Below, in pieces: positions 33,438 to 43,334 of a stretch of DNA of 64,000 nt (its first letter is position 1; every line of letters starts with the position of its first letter). Both the position numbers and the translations under genes were made by a program. The notes beneath the pieces were generated by a model. That model made no database searches. It was given only the letters and a program-made list of their open reading frames with translations, and was not told where the DNA came from. This DNA is from Corynebacterium phocae. GTDB taxonomy: Bacteria; Actinomycetota; Actinomycetes; Mycobacteriales; Mycobacteriaceae. The stretch spans positions 1-64,000 of the forward strand of contig NZ_VXKJ01000043.1 of assembly GCF_008693075.1 (NCBI RefSeq). Direction: 5' to 3'.

Positions 33438-34727
33438 CTACCGGGAGCCCTCCTCCGGCTGGTAGTCCTCGACCGAGCCTACATCGGCGGGTTCGCCGGA
33501 TACAGCGTCCTGGGCTTCCGACTTCAAGTTGTCATAGATGCGTTGGTCCGCCACGTTGGAATCCGCCACATGTTGGCCAATTTCCTGGTCATACTTGGGG
33601 TTATAGTCCTGCTCCGGGTCCATCTTCATGCCCAACAGCTCGCGTACCCGCGCGCGGCGCACGGACTCATCCTTGATATCAGACCATCCCTTGAACCAGG
33701 CGTAGACCATCACCACAACGGTGACAATCCCCAGGTAGCCCAAGATGGGATAAACAACCGCCATGAGCGACTTGAAGCCAAAGAAGGAACAAGCAAAGCC
33801 CACCAGGGTGGTGGCCACAAAGATGACCCGGTAGCGCGCTTCACGGCCCGCGGAAAGGCGCTTGCCCAACGCGTAGAACATGCCAATAGCCGTGTTGAAA
33901 ATCATCAGATAAATGGTCACCGCCATGACAAGGCCCAGGGTGCCGTTAATCTGATTGACCAGGGTCAGCAGCGGGATATCATCATTGGCGGCCACCTCGG
34001 CGTTCATCACCAGGGCAAAGGCCGCCGTGGCCATCAGCACCGCATAAGCGAAACCGCCCAGCAGCCCGCCACGCCCGGCTTCCTTCGGGTTGGAGTTATC
34101 CCCGCCAATAACCAAGGACATAGATAGCGCCAGAATGAGCGCCAGACCGCTGTAGTTCAACGCGGAGAGTAGCCAGTGGTCAATCGGGCTGGGAGTCTGC
34201 GCGGCGGTGTTCATGGCCAGACCGATATCCTCGGGCAGGTTAAACGCGGTGTGGACGCCCAGGCCCACCACCGCCACCACAATCAGCGGGGTAATACCGC
34301 TGATGACCTTAGATACCTTGCCCACGTCCAACATGCCGGCTACCAGGACCAGCACCAGCATTATGGTTGAGCCCACCCAGTTGGCGGTCCCAAACTGCTG
34401 CGCCAGGTTAGAGCCGGCACCAGCTAGCATCACCACGCCGATGGCAAACAGCGTGAGAATCACCGCTAGGTCCAGGAACCGGGAGATCCAGGGGTGGGCC
34501 ACGCGTTGGAACACGTCATTGTGCGCGTTAGCCTGGAAATACGAACCCAGCTGCAAAAATACTGTGCCGGCAAGCGTCATTATGGTGCCAGCCAGGATAA
34601 TCCCCCAGATGCCGCTGAGGCCAAAGGACGTGAAGTACTGGACCACTTCCCGGCCGGTCGCGAACCCGGCCCCCACCAGCAGCCCAATAAAAGAAAGCGC
34701 TATAGAGACAGTTTTGCCAACAGACAT
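33438..34727 (-). CDS. YkvI-family membrane transporter-like protein
   Basis: A 429-residue polytopic protein with about ten hydrophobic spans, starting KTVSIALSFIGLLVGAGFATGREVVQYF, the discontinuous-helix signature of the APC/LeuT-like YkvI family, and NYSGLALILALSMSLVIGGDNSNPKEAG. The last 75 residues are hydrophilic and acidic (cytoplasmic tail). The start ATG 34727 follows AGGAGAATA. The substrate is unknown. Confidence 0.8.
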   Translation of the reverse strand: MSVGKTVSIALSFIGLLVGAGFATGREVVQYFTSFGLSGIWGIILAGTIMTLAGTVFLQLGSYFQANAHNDVFQRVAHPWISRFLDLAVILTLFAIGVVMLAGAGSNLAQQFGTANWVGSTIMLVLVLVAGMLDVGKVSKVISGITPLIVVAVVGLGVHTAFNLPEDIGLAMNTAAQTPSPIDHWLLSALNYSGLALILALSMSLVIGGDNSNPKEAGRGGLLGGFAYAVLMATAAFALVMNAEVAANDDIPLLTLVNQINGTLGLVMAVTIYLMIFNTAIGMFYALGKRLSAGREARYRVIFVATTLVGFACSFFGFKSLMAVVYPILGYLGIVTVVVMVYAWFKGWSDIKDESVRRARVRELLGMKMDPEQDYNPKYDQEIGQHVADSNVADQRIYDNLKSEAQDAVSGEPADVGSVEDYQPEEGSR

Positions 34728-34777
34728 TATTCTCCTAAAGGTCTAATAGATTTTTAACCTTGAACAGAATACGCCAA

Positions 34778-34806
34778 AAGCCTCCATCACAAAATGATGG
34801 AGGCTT
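34778..34806 (-). terminator. Terminator of gatB
   Basis: AAGCCTCCATCA / TGATGGAGGCTT, 12-bp arms with 5-base loop, followed on the minus strand by TTTTGG. It lies 10 bases past the gatB stop. Confidence 0.9.
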
Positions 34807-34816
34807 GGCAGGGCAT

Positions 34817-36322
34817 TTACTTCAGCTTTTGGGCAATCAGCTTATTAACTTGGCCTGGGTCTGCCTTACCTTGGGTGGCTTTCATCACAGCGCCCACGAT
34901 GGCACCGGTGACCTTGGTGTTACCCGCCTTGTACTTCTCCACGATGTCCGGGTTAGCGGCCAGGGCGTCATCCACGGCCTTTTCAATAGCGCCGTCGTCG
35001 CGCACGACCTCCAGGCCACGGGCCTTGACTACCTCATCGACGTCACCTTCGCCGTTAAGCACGCCGTCCACCGCCTGGCGGGCCAGCTTGTTAGTCAGCT
35101 TACCTTCGCCCACCAGCACGATAACGCGGGCCACCTGGGCCGGGGTGATATCCAGCGCCGCAAGTTCCACGCCCTGCTCGTTGGCCTTGCCGGTGAGGTA
35201 AGACACCCACCACGAGCGGGCATCGGCAGGCTTGGCACCCTGCTCCGCCGTGGCGATGATGAGGTCCAGCGCGCCGGCGTTGACCAAATCGCGCATCTCC
35301 TCATCTTTCAGACCCCACTCCTTCTGGATGCGCGCGCGGCGGATCCAGGGCATCTCCGGCAGGGTCTGGCGGATTTCTTCCACCCACTCGCGGGAAACGT
35401 GCACCGGCGGCAAGTCCGGATCATTGAAGTAGCGGTAGTCTTCTGCCGTCTCCTTCGGCCGTCCCTTGGAGGTAGAACCGTCAGTCTCCTGATAGTGGCG
35501 GGTTTCCTGGACAATCTCCCCGCCGTCGGTGATGACCTGCGCCTGGCGCTGCATTTCAAAGCGCACGGCCTGCTCCACGGACTTCAGCGAGTTAATGTTC
35601 TTGGTCTCTGTGCGGGTGCCAAACTCGGTGGTGCCCACAGGCCGCAAGGACAGGTTGGAGTCCACACGCATGGAGCCTTGGTCCATCCGGGCATCGGAAA
35701 CGCCGAGCGCCGCCACCAAATCGCGCAGTGCGGAGACATAAGCCTTAGCCACCTCCGGCGCGCGGGCACCAGCGCCCTCGATGGGCTTAGTAACAATCTC
35801 AATCAGCGGGATGCCCGCACGGTTGCAGTCCACCAAAGACGCAGTGGCACCGTGAATGCGGCCATCCGCTCCGCCCAAGTGGGTGAGCTTGCCGGTGTCT
35901 TCTTCCATGTGCGCGCGCTCAATCTCCACGCGCCATTCCGTGCCATCCTCAAGCACTACGTCCAGGTAGCCGTCGTACGCAATGGGCTCATCGTACTGGG
36001 AAATCTGGTAGTTCTTGGGCTGATCCGGGTAGAAATAGTTCTTCCGCGCAAAGCGGGAGGACTCCGCGATGGAACAATTGAGCGCCAAACCAATCCGGAT
36101 GGCACCCTCCACGCCCTGGTGGTTGACCACCGGAAGAGCCCCAGGAAGGCCCAAGGACACAGGGTCCACATTGGAGTTGGGCTCCGCGTTGAAGTTGGTG
36201 CCAGAGGTAGAAAACATCTTGGTGTTGGTGTTTAATTCCACGTGGACTTCCATGCCCATTACCGGGTCAAACTTCTCTAGGACTTCGTCATAATCCATCA
36301 GGTCATACATCGCAGCAGTCAT
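34817..36322 (-). CDS. gatB: Aspartyl/glutamyl-tRNA(Asn/Gln) amidotransferase subunit B
   Basis: The GatB core [71 protein letters not shown] and [21 protein letters not shown] is followed by the C-terminal YqeY-like domain that contacts tRNA ([15 protein letters not shown]). It holds tRNA while GatA supplies ammonia. Length 501 is normal. It is separated from gatCA by about 4 kb, as in other corynebacteria. Confidence 0.97.
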   Translation of the reverse strand: MTAAMYDLMDYDEVLEKFDPVMGMEVHVELNTNTKMFSTSGTNFNAEPNSNVDPVSLGLPGALPVVNHQGVEGAIRIGLALNCSIAESSRFARKNYFYPDQPKNYQISQYDEPIAYDGYLDVVLEDGTEWRVEIERAHMEEDTGKLTHLGGADGRIHGATASLVDCNRAGIPLIEIVTKPIEGAGARAPEVAKAYVSALRDLVAALGVSDARMDQGSMRVDSNLSLRPVGTTEFGTRTETKNINSLKSVEQAVRFEMQRQAQVITDGGEIVQETRHYQETDGSTSKGRPKETAEDYRYFNDPDLPPVHVSREWVEEIRQTLPEMPWIRRARIQKEWGLKDEEMRDLVNAGALDLIIATAEQGAKPADARSWWVSYLTGKANEQGVELAALDITPAQVARVIVLVGEGKLTNKLARQAVDGVLNGEGDVDEVVKARGLEVVRDDGAIEKAVDDALAANPDIVEKYKAGNTKVTGAIVGAVMKATQGKADPGQVNKLIAQKLK

Positions 36323-36381
36323 GCCCGCTATCTTAATACGCCACCGGCACGCACCGGCAACCGGGCGTAGGCAAAAGCAAA

Positions 36382-36404
36382 AGCCGCCGGGATATCCGGC
36401 GGCT
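36382..36404 (-). terminator. Terminator of pfkA
   Basis: AGCCGCCGG / CCGGCGGCT, 9-bp arms and 5-base loop, followed on the minus strand by TTTTGCTTTTG. It lies just after the pfkA stop and before gatB. Confidence 0.85.
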
Positions 36405-36420
36405 GGGGTGAAACTTTCCT

Positions 36421-37452
36421 CTAGCCAAACAGGGCGCGCGCGGTGGTGTAGCGTCCCTGCGGTACGGTCTTGAGCTTGCCCACTGCCTCCGCGAGGTCGA
36501 CTAACTCGATGTTCTCACCGTGCAGCGCCACACATTTTCCGGACTCACCGCGGTGGGCGGCGCGGGCGGCGTGGACACCGTAGCGGGTGGCCAGCACGCG
36601 GTCATAAGCGGTAGGCGTGCCGCCGCGCTGGATATGGCCCAGCACCGTGGTTCGCACGTCATAGCCGGTGCGGTTTTTAATCTCCGAACCAATGACCTGG
36701 CCAATACCGTTGAAGGTTTGGTGGCCGTACTGGTCAACGCCGCCGGCTTCAAAGTCCATGGTGCCTTCAGCGGGGAGGGCGCCTTCTGCAACGCAGATAA
36801 TCCCGTACTTCTCCCCCATCTGGAAGCGGCGTTCCATGGCTTTGCACACATCCGCGATATCAAAGGGTTCCTCCGGAATCACGGTGTAGTGCGCGCCACC
36901 GGCCATACCGGCGTGCAGCGCAATCCAACCCACGTGGCGGCCCATGACCTCCACAATGAGGATCCGGTTGTGGGACTCAGCGGTGGTGTGCAGGCGGTCA
37001 ATGGCGTCCGTGGCCACGGAGACCGCGGTGTCAAAACCGAAGGTGTAGTCCGTGGCATTGACGTCATTGTCAATGGTCTTGGGAACGCCTACCACCGGGA
37101 TGCCGTTGTCGGAGAGGAATTTAGCGCCTTTGAGCGTGCCCTCACCGCCAATAGCTATGAGGGCGTCCACGCCTGCGTCCTCCATATTGGAGCGGATCTG
37201 ATCCAGGCCGTTTTTGAACCTGTCCGGGTGCAGGCGGCCGGTGCCCAAGATAGTGCCACCGCGCAGGAGAATGCGGTCAATTTCCGCATCATCATAAAGA
37301 TCCCGGCGGCGGTCATCCATCAATCCCACCCAACCGTCTTCATATCCGACAACAGTGTCACCGAATTCAGTAGAGGCGGTGCGAACGACCGCGCGGATAA
37401 CAGCATTGAGGCCGGGGCAATCGCCACCGGAAGTAAGTACAGCAAGACGCAT
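36421..37452 (-). CDS. pfkA: 6-phosphofructokinase
   Basis: [24 protein letters not shown] at the N-terminus, [15 protein letters not shown] (the GGEGT nucleotide site), VPKTIDNDV and the catalytic Asp, [12 protein letters not shown] and [15 protein letters not shown] make a group-III actinobacterial PFK. It phosphorylates fructose 6-phosphate in glycolysis. ATG 37452 is used since the family begins there; the longer frame has no family match. 343 residues, normal. Confidence 0.96.
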   Translation of the reverse strand: MRLAVLTSGGDCPGLNAVIRAVVRTASTEFGDTVVGYEDGWVGLMDDRRRDLYDDAEIDRILLRGGTILGTGRLHPDRFKNGLDQIRSNMEDAGVDALIAIGGEGTLKGAKFLSDNGIPVVGVPKTIDNDVNATDYTFGFDTAVSVATDAIDRLHTTAESHNRILIVEVMGRHVGWIALHAGMAGGAHYTVIPEEPFDIADVCKAMERRFQMGEKYGIICVAEGALPAEGTMDFEAGGVDQYGHQTFNGIGQVIGSEIKNRTGYDVRTTVLGHIQRGGTPTAYDRVLATRYGVHAARAAHRGESGKCVALHGENIELVDLAEAVGKLKTVPQGRYTTARALFG

Positions 37453-37503
37453 ACCTACTAATTTACTCACGTTTAGCCCGCAACGCACTTTCCCCTGGCA
37501 GCG

Positions 37504-38949
37504 CTATTTATGCAGCGTATCGCGTAGGAAAAGCGAGGATATTAATCCCACCGCCAGCATTACGACGATAACCAGCAGGGAATTAGCAAAATTATGTGAT
37601 TGGGCCGTGAGAATTACGCCGCTTTCAGTGGCCAAAATCTCACGCGAACCACCCATTTGGATGACCGCGCTCACGGCCGCCACGCCAATTACCGAGCCAA
37701 CCTGGCGGGAGGTGTTATAAACCCCGGACGCTGATCCCATAAGCTGCGGGGCTATGTCGCGCATGGTAGTGGCAGCGTTGGATCCCCAGATGAATGACTG
37801 CCCCACTCCCAGCAACGAAACCGGCACCATCAGCCACCACGCGCTGGCATCTGAGCGCATAATCCCCCACGCGATGAGGAATCCCACGAGGAGAATGGAA
37901 AAACCGCTGCTAGCCAGCCGGCGCGGGTCTACGCGGTCTGCCAAAATCCCCGCCACCGGGGAGACCAGCATGGATAAGACCGCCATGGGCGTGACCAGCA
38001 ATCCCGCCTGCCCCGCAGTCAGCCCCCGGATGTCTTGGAGCCACAGCATGATGGGGATCATCATGGAGGCAGCCATAAAGCCCATGGCTACGATGGCCAA
38101 GGTCCCCGCGCAGTAGTTGCGGTCTGTGAACAGCTGTAGCGGCACCAGGGCCTCAGTCCCGCGCGCCGCCGCGTTAGCCTGGAGCTTGAGAAATACCCCG
38201 ATGCACCCCGCACCCACCGCCAGCAACACCCAAATCCACCAGGCCCAGCCGGCCTCCGAACCCTGCTGGATGCCCAGTACCACGCAGCTCAAGGCCACCA
38301 AGGACACCGCCACCGACGGGTAGTCAATGGCGCGCGCCGTTGTAGGAAGGGCCGGAACCCACTTCAAGGCCAGGAAGAAAGCGGTGGTGGCCAACGGCAC
38401 GTGGATCCAGAAGACGGCGTGCCAGCCAAAGGCTCCGACCATAAAGCCACCCAAAAGCGGTCCCGTCAGTGCAGCGACTGAGCCCACAATTCCCCACATG
38501 CCCAGCGCGCGGCCGCGGCGGGTGCGGTCAAAAATTCGGTTGATGATGGCCATAGTCTGGGGCATCTGCAAGGAAGCGCCCAGGCCCATGACCACGCGCG
38601 CGGAAATCAGAAAGCCGACCGTAGGCGCTAGTGCTGCTGCCACCGCGCCCGTGCCGTAGAGAACCAAGCCAAGCATGAAGATTTTCCTTTGGCCGTACTT
38701 GTCCCCCAAGCGCCCCGTGAAGAGCAACGGGACCACCACTGCCAACAAGAAGGCCGCCGGGACCCACGTCACCTGGTTGACCGTGGCACCCAAATCCCGC
38801 TGGATGCTAGAAAGCGCTACCGTTACCATGGTTTGGTCCAGCAAAGAGATGAAAAAGCCCAAGGAAAGCGCGAACATGGCCTTCCAGGCTTCTTTTTCCG
38901 GTGGGAGCGTGGGTAAAGCAGGGGGCGTGGGGGCTACAGGTGAGGTCAT
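37504..38949 (-). CDS. MFS multidrug transporter, DHA2 (14 spans)
   Basis: A 481-residue major facilitator: LDQTMVTVALSSIQRDLG in the first span, GRLGDKYGQRKIFMLGLVLY (motif A), GLGASLQMPQTMAIINRIF and the motif-C-like GPLLGGFMVGAFGWHAVFWIHVP. The 14-helix layout is that of EmrB/QacA transporters. Substrate unknown. A small gene runs divergent to it. No regulator adjoins it. Confidence 0.9.
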   Translation of the reverse strand: MTSPVAPTPPALPTLPPEKEAWKAMFALSLGFFISLLDQTMVTVALSSIQRDLGATVNQVTWVPAAFLLAVVVPLLFTGRLGDKYGQRKIFMLGLVLYGTGAVAAALAPTVGFLISARVVMGLGASLQMPQTMAIINRIFDRTRRGRALGMWGIVGSVAALTGPLLGGFMVGAFGWHAVFWIHVPLATTAFFLALKWVPALPTTARAIDYPSVAVSLVALSCVVLGIQQGSEAGWAWWIWVLLAVGAGCIGVFLKLQANAAARGTEALVPLQLFTDRNYCAGTLAIVAMGFMAASMMIPIMLWLQDIRGLTAGQAGLLVTPMAVLSMLVSPVAGILADRVDPRRLASSGFSILLVGFLIAWGIMRSDASAWWLMVPVSLLGVGQSFIWGSNAATTMRDIAPQLMGSASGVYNTSRQVGSVIGVAAVSAVIQMGGSREILATESGVILTAQSHNFANSLLVIVVMLAVGLISSLFLRDTLHK

Positions 38950-39007
38950 GGGGACTAAGTGTAGTCACCCCTAGCGGTTGTTCTAAGACAGGTCTAGACT
39001 CCCAGGC

Positions 39008-39331
39008 ATGGGAATGATTGATATTAAGAAACCACAGCACGTATCCACCGCCACCGTTGTTGCCCTGGGCCTGGTAGGCGGATGGACCACCGCCAAGGAA
39101 ACCGGAGTGCGCCCGCTAGGCGGTGCCATCCTTGCCGCCGCCGGAGTGTGGGCCGGACGCTCCTGGTTGGCTAAGACAGATGTGCCCACTACCGCCGCCC
39201 TAACCGGGATCTACCTGGGTGCATTTGGGGTGTCGCACCCGCTGGCAAAAAAGATCGGCGCCTGGCCTTCGGTAGTGGCCGTGACCGCCGCTACTGCGGG
39301 GGCGTCCTACGCCCTGGCCGACTCCAAGTAG
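39008..39331 (+). CDS. Small conserved membrane protein (107 aa)
   Basis: Three hydrophobic spans (STATVVALGLVGGWTTA, GGAILAAAGVWAGRSWL, AALTGIYLGAFGVSH, VVAVTAATAGASYALA) in a short protein with a Lys-rich start. The -10 TAGACT (38995-39000) ends 7 bases before ATG 39008, so the message may be leaderless. Its stop codon lies within the first unit of a 15-bp tandem repeat. No function is recognised. Confidence 0.65.
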   Translation: MGMIDIKKPQHVSTATVVALGLVGGWTTAKETGVRPLGGAILAAAGVWAGRSWLAKTDVPTTAALTGIYLGAFGVSHPLAKKIGAWPSVVAVTAATAGASYALADSK

Positions 39332-39387
39332 CTGGGCTCCACGTAGCTGGGCTCCACGTAGCTGGGCTCCACGTAGCTGGGCTCCAC
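39328..39387. repeat. Four tandem copies of a 15-bp unit starting at a stop codon
   Basis: GTAGCTGGGCTCCAC is repeated four times without change. The stop codon TAG of the upstream gene is in the first unit, and because 15 is a multiple of three the same frame meets TAG again in each copy. Confidence 0.95.
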
Positions 39388-39451
39388 GTAGGCTTGACGG
39401 CCGCCCAGCACCCGGTTACTGCTGCCCCCGGGGGCTGGGCAGCAGGTGGGG

Positions 39452-40516
39452 CTAGCTGGATTCCTGCGCTTCCATCTCCGCGACGAACGTGTGCTTTGTG
39501 GCCTGCCACTGGTCCTCGGTCATCTTTAGCCGCCAGTAGCCGGAGACGGAGGCGTCCTTCTTTGCCACCTGCCGCTCCACGAAGAGGTTGCGGCGCAGGT
39601 CTTTGACCATCTCCGCGACCCCGTGGATAAACCAGGCGGTGTGCCCTGCAGGCGGAGTGTAATTCCGCACCGCGCGGGAAAGCGCTGTTCCGGGCATAGC
39701 GCCGTTGCGCATGACAAAGCGAACCTCCACGTCCTCGCGCTCCGGCATGGGCATCTGGTGGCCCTCCGCTTCTACCTCGACGAAGGCAATAGCGGTGGAG
39801 CCTGCCGGAATCTTTTCCAGCCCGGCGGCAATCGCTGGTGATGCGGATTCGTCTCCCGCCAGCACAAAGTGGTCATAGTCCGCCGTGGGGGACCAACCGC
39901 CGCCCGGCCCCCGGAATCCAAACGTGGCCCCCACTTCAACGTCCCGTGCCCACGGCCCGGCTATACCGGCGTCCCCGTGGATGACAAAGTCAATGGCCAT
40001 GTCACCGGTGCGGGTGTCAACCCTGCGCAGGGTGTAGGTCCGCGTCACCGGCCGGAAGTCCTTGGGTTGGGTCTTCTTTGCCTCCTCAAAATCAAAAGGC
40101 CAGCAATACTGCGCTCCAGGAGGTGCGAAGATGATCTTTATATAATGGTCGGTTTTATCCAGATCCATCCCCTGCAATCCCGGAGCGTTGGCAAAAATCC
40201 GCACCATGTTGGGCGATAGCTCTTGCCTGCCTGTCACCGTGGCCTCATTTACCCGGCGTTTGTTGGCAGGTTTTGGCGCAGCGGGGGTGGCACCAGCGTT
40301 GAGGAAAGACTCCCGCCGCCGTTCACGCTCACGCTGCTTTTCGCGCCGTTTCTGGGCCTTGGCCTCATACTTAGCACGTTTATAGTCCTCCCGCGATTGC
40401 GTATAGAGCTCCGTGCGGGCGGCCTCCATCCCGGCCTTATAGCCGTCGGAATACGCCGCCGCATAGCCGGCTTGGAAGCCTTCGGTCCACTGAAAGTTGG
40501 GGGTTGGTTGTTCCAT
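39452..40516 (-). CDS. Siderophore-interacting flavoprotein (ferric reductase)
   Basis: The first 70 residues are charged and coiled (REDYKRAKYEAKAQKRREKQRERERRRESF). The SIP domain follows: RTYTLRRVDTRTGDMAIDFVIHGDAGIAGPWA (FAD binding RxYT and HGxxGPxxxWA-like) and HFVLAGDESASPAIAAGL (NAD(P)H side). It reduces ferric siderophores in the cytoplasm. Length 354 exceeds ordinary SIPs because of the N-terminal extension. A tandem repeat and a terminator lie upstream, belonging to gatA. Confidence 0.85.
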   Translation of the reverse strand: MEQPTPNFQWTEGFQAGYAAAYSDGYKAGMEAARTELYTQSREDYKRAKYEAKAQKRREKQRERERRRESFLNAGATPAAPKPANKRRVNEATVTGRQELSPNMVRIFANAPGLQGMDLDKTDHYIKIIFAPPGAQYCWPFDFEEAKKTQPKDFRPVTRTYTLRRVDTRTGDMAIDFVIHGDAGIAGPWARDVEVGATFGFRGPGGGWSPTADYDHFVLAGDESASPAIAAGLEKIPAGSTAIAFVEVEAEGHQMPMPEREDVEVRFVMRNGAMPGTALSRAVRNYTPPAGHTAWFIHGVAEMVKDLRRNLFVERQVAKKDASVSGYWRLKMTEDQWQATKHTFVAEMEAQESS

Positions 40517-40537
40517 CTTTCCCAGGGTAGCCGAAAA

Positions 40538-40567
40538 AGAACCCGGGTCCGCCGGGACCCGGGTTCT
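40538..40567 (-). terminator. Terminator of gatA
   Basis: AGAACCCGGGTCC / GGACCCGGGTTCT, 13 perfect pairs with a 4-base loop, and TTTTTC on the minus strand. Repeat units between gatA and this hairpin share sequence with its arm. Confidence 0.9.
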
Positions 40568-40631
40568 GGTGGAAGCTAGTTCCGGTGGAAGCTAGTTCCG
40601 GTGGAAGTTAGTTCTGACGGGAGCTAGTTCT
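40568..40631. repeat. Four tandem 16-bp repeats spanning the gatA stop codon
   Basis: Units GGTGGAAGCTAGTTCC (twice), GGTGGAAGTTAGTTCT and GACGGGAGCTAGTTCT lie head to tail. The gatA stop (TAG, 40624-40626 on the complementary strand) is inside the last unit, and each other unit carries an equivalent TAG or TAA. Confidence 0.93.
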
Positions 40632-42111
40632 GGCGGCCGGCTTCGAAAGCGGCGCCCACCTTGTACAGGCGGTCATCCTGGAAGGCAGGGGCCATGATCT
40701 GCAAACCAGTGGGCAGGCCAGAATCACTAGCCATACCGGAAGGCACAGACATTCCGCACAGGCCGGCCAAGTTCAGCGGCAAGGTACACAGGTCAAAGTT
40801 GTACATAGCCATGGGGTCTTCCACCTTCTCCCCCAGCTTGAACGCCGTGGTGGGAGTGGTTGGGGACACCAGCACATCGACCTGCTCGAAGGCACGGGCA
40901 AAGTCCTGCGCAATCAGCGAGCGAACGCGCTGCGCTTGGAGGTAGTAGGCGTCGTAGTAGCCCACCGAAAGCGCGTAGGTACCAAGCATGATGCGGCGTT
41001 TGACCTCCGGGCCAAAACCGGCGGCGCGGGAAAGAGACATGACTTCCTCCGCGGAGTGGCTGCCGTCATCACCTACGCGCAGACCGTAGCGCATACCGTC
41101 AAAACGGGCGAGGTTGGAAGACACCTCACACGGCATGATCAGGTAGTACGCGGCCAAGGCGTCATCGAAATGGGGGCAATCAACCTCCACGGTTTCCGCG
41201 CCCTGGGCTTTCAACTGCTCCACGGCGGCGTGGTAGGCCTCCATCACGCCCGGCTGCCAGCCGTCGCGCTCAAATTGCTTAATGAGCCCAACCTTCACGC
41301 CACTCAGGTCCCCGTTGGCACCCTCACGAGCTGCCGCGACCACCGGAGCTACCGGCTTGTCCACACTGGTGGCATCGAAAGAATCATGCCCCGCGATAAC
41401 CTCATGCAGCAGGGCGGTATCTAGCACCGTCCGGCCACAGGGGCCCGCCTGATCCAAGGAGCTGGCCGCAGCAATCAGGCCATAGCGCGAAACAGTTCCG
41501 TAAGTGGGCTTGACACCCACAGTGTTGGTCAACGCGGCCGGCTGGCGGATAGAACCGCCGGTATCCGTACCAATGCCCAGCGGGGCCTGCCCAGACGCCA
41601 GCGCAGCAGCCGTGCCGCCACCGGAACCGCCGGGAGTGCGGTCAATGTCATAGGGGTTTTTCGCCGGGCCGAAAGCTGAGTTTTCGTTTGAAGAGCCCAT
41701 GGCAAACTCATCGAGGTTGGTCTTGCCCAGGATGGGGATTCCTGCTTCGCGGAGCTTGGTCACTAGTGTGGCGTCATAAGGGCTAATCCAGCCCTCAAGC
41801 ATCTTGGAAGCCGCCGTGGTGGGCATATCCGTGGTGGTCAGCAAGTCCTTCAGCGCTAGCGGCACACCAGCCAACGGCGAAGCGGGGGCTTGGCCTGCAT
41901 CCAGCGCTTTGTCCACGGAGTCAGCAGTAGCCAAAGCCGCTTCCGCACCGACGTGCAAGAAGGAGTTTAGCTCCCCGTTTGTCTCCGCAATACGATCCAA
42001 GAAAGCCTGGGTGACTTCCCGCGAAGTCAGTTCACGGGAGTGAATCTTCTGGGCAAGCTGGGCGGCAGAAAGCGAGGTAATCCCATTTTCGGGTGCGACA
42101 AAAGTGCTCAT
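40624..42111 (-). CDS. gatA: Aspartyl/glutamyl-tRNA(Asn/Gln) amidotransferase subunit A
   Basis: The amidase that hydrolyses glutamine and amidates mischarged t[25 protein letters not shown] contains the catalytic Lys; [46 protein letters not shown] carries both catalytic Ser residues. Length 495 is normal. The start lies 2 bases after the gatC stop. Tandem repeats occur at the 3' end. Confidence 0.97.
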   Translation of the reverse strand: MSTFVAPENGITSLSAAQLAQKIHSRELTSREVTQAFLDRIAETNGELNSFLHVGAEAALATADSVDKALDAGQAPASPLAGVPLALKDLLTTTDMPTTAASKMLEGWISPYDATLVTKLREAGIPILGKTNLDEFAMGSSNENSAFGPAKNPYDIDRTPGGSGGGTAAALASGQAPLGIGTDTGGSIRQPAALTNTVGVKPTYGTVSRYGLIAAASSLDQAGPCGRTVLDTALLHEVIAGHDSFDATSVDKPVAPVVAAAREGANGDLSGVKVGLIKQFERDGWQPGVMEAYHAAVEQLKAQGAETVEVDCPHFDDALAAYYLIMPCEVSSNLARFDGMRYGLRVGDDGSHSAEEVMSLSRAAGFGPEVKRRIMLGTYALSVGYYDAYYLQAQRVRSLIAQDFARAFEQVDVLVSPTTPTTAFKLGEKVEDPMAMYNFDLCTLPLNLAGLCGMSVPSGMASDSGLPTGLQIMAPAFQDDRLYKVGAAFEAGRQN

Positions 42112-42113
42112 CT

Positions 42114-42410
42114 TTATTCGTCTCCAAGAATTTGCGGAACTACAAAACGGTTTTCTTCAACTGCCGGGGCTTGATCCAGTGCTTGCTCCGCCGTAAGCGT
42201 AGGAATAATGACATCCTTGCGCATAGGGGCATCAACACTGTGGGGGTGGCTCATGGGCTCAACACCGCTGGCATCAACCTTGCCCACCGCAGAGACTGAG
42301 TCAACAATCTTGTCAATCTGAGCGGCGAACTGTTCAAGTTCCTCTTCACTTAGTGCTAGCCGTGACAGCATAGCCAGGTGCGCGACCTCATCACGCGAAA
42401 TCTCCGACAC
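42114..42410 (-). CDS. gatC: Aspartyl/glutamyl-tRNA(Asn/Gln) amidotransferase subunit C
   Basis: GatC is the small belt subunit that holds GatA to Gat[31 protein letters not shown] and [17 protein letters not shown] and [17 protein letters not shown] are family hallmarks. GTG 42410 is chosen since GGATGGAG precedes it and the family starts near this point; ATG 42434 would add 8 residues. Confidence 0.93.
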   Translation of the reverse strand: MSEISRDEVAHLAMLSRLALSEEELEQFAAQIDKIVDSVSAVGKVDASGVEPMSHPHSVDAPMRKDVIIPTLTAEQALDQAPAVEENRFVVPQILGDE

Positions 42411-42593
42411 GCGAACTCCATCCTTTTCATTCACAAGTGCTTTTAGCTTCTGCTAGTTTCTGGCCCCATGTTACTGCACCCTGGCACACACAGACGCACC
42501 GGCCGGGGTAGCGGCTGGCACCCACGCCATTGAATCCCGTTCAAGAGGGCGCGTACTATGGGCTAGAACACAAAACCAACGGAAAGTTTTTCC

Positions 42594-43253
42594 ATGTCTT
42601 TTCTCATCCGAGTAGTCCTCCCAGATACCCCCGGCAGCCTTGGGCAGCTAGCGGACGCCTTTGGCATGGTCAACGCCAACATTGAATCCGTTGATGTAGT
42701 TGAGCACAGCGAAGACGGCACCGTCACGGACGACATCGTAGTCAACCTCCCCCAAGGGGTGATGGCTGACTCCATCCTCACCGCCGCCAGCGCCGTAGAC
42801 GGCGTAATCGTTGACTCCTTCCGCCCCTTCAGCGGAAGCGTAGATAGGCGCGGGCAAATAGCGTTGCTTTCCCGCGTTGCCACTGCCAAGAATGTCAAAG
42901 CCGGTATGCAGGAGGTGGCCAACGCTATCCCCAAGGCCATGACCTCCTCGTGGGCAATTGTCATTGACAACAACCCACCCATCCACCGGCTGGCGTCATC
43001 ATCTAGCGCCCCGGCCGACGACGGCACAGTTCCCGCCGATATCAAGGTCCCCGCGGCGCGGGTGCTCCACGCGGACCAGGACGCCTGGGTTCCGCATTCA
43101 TGGTCCTTGTTGGACTCCACCCTGGCAGCCGCACCGCTGGGTGCCACGGGCCTGACCCTAGTCATCGGCCGCGTGGGTGGACCCGAGTTCCTAACCTCCG
43201 AAGTCGAGCACCTCCGCGATATCGGCAATATCTTGGGTGCGGTTCTGCGCTAG
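42594..43253 (+). CDS. ACT-domain amino-acid-binding protein
   Basis: Residues 1-75 are an ACT domain (IRVVLPDTPGSLGQLADAFGMVNANIESVDVVEHSEDGTVTDDIVVNLP). The remaining 145 residues form a conserved alpha/beta region with SRVATAKNVKAGMQEVANAIPKAMTSSWAIVIDN. The gene stands between gatC and the HAD gene and is divergent from gatC. It is probably a small-molecule sensor; no partner is evident. Confidence 0.8.
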   Translation: MSFLIRVVLPDTPGSLGQLADAFGMVNANIESVDVVEHSEDGTVTDDIVVNLPQGVMADSILTAASAVDGVIVDSFRPFSGSVDRRGQIALLSRVATAKNVKAGMQEVANAIPKAMTSSWAIVIDNNPPIHRLASSSSAPADDGTVPADIKVPAARVLHADQDAWVPHSWSLLDSTLAAAPLGATGLTLVIGRVGGPEFLTSEVEHLRDIGNILGAVLR

Positions 43254-43334
43254 TTACCGGTGGCGCGCGAAACCCGGGTTTTCCAGGGCTTCAGCGCGCC
43301 AGCGGGCACGAAGAAACAGGAACTAGCAGCCTTT

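Noticed and set aside
34760..36235. A long open frame (491 codons) on the plus strand
   Set aside because: It is the exact antisense of gatB, whose product is clear.
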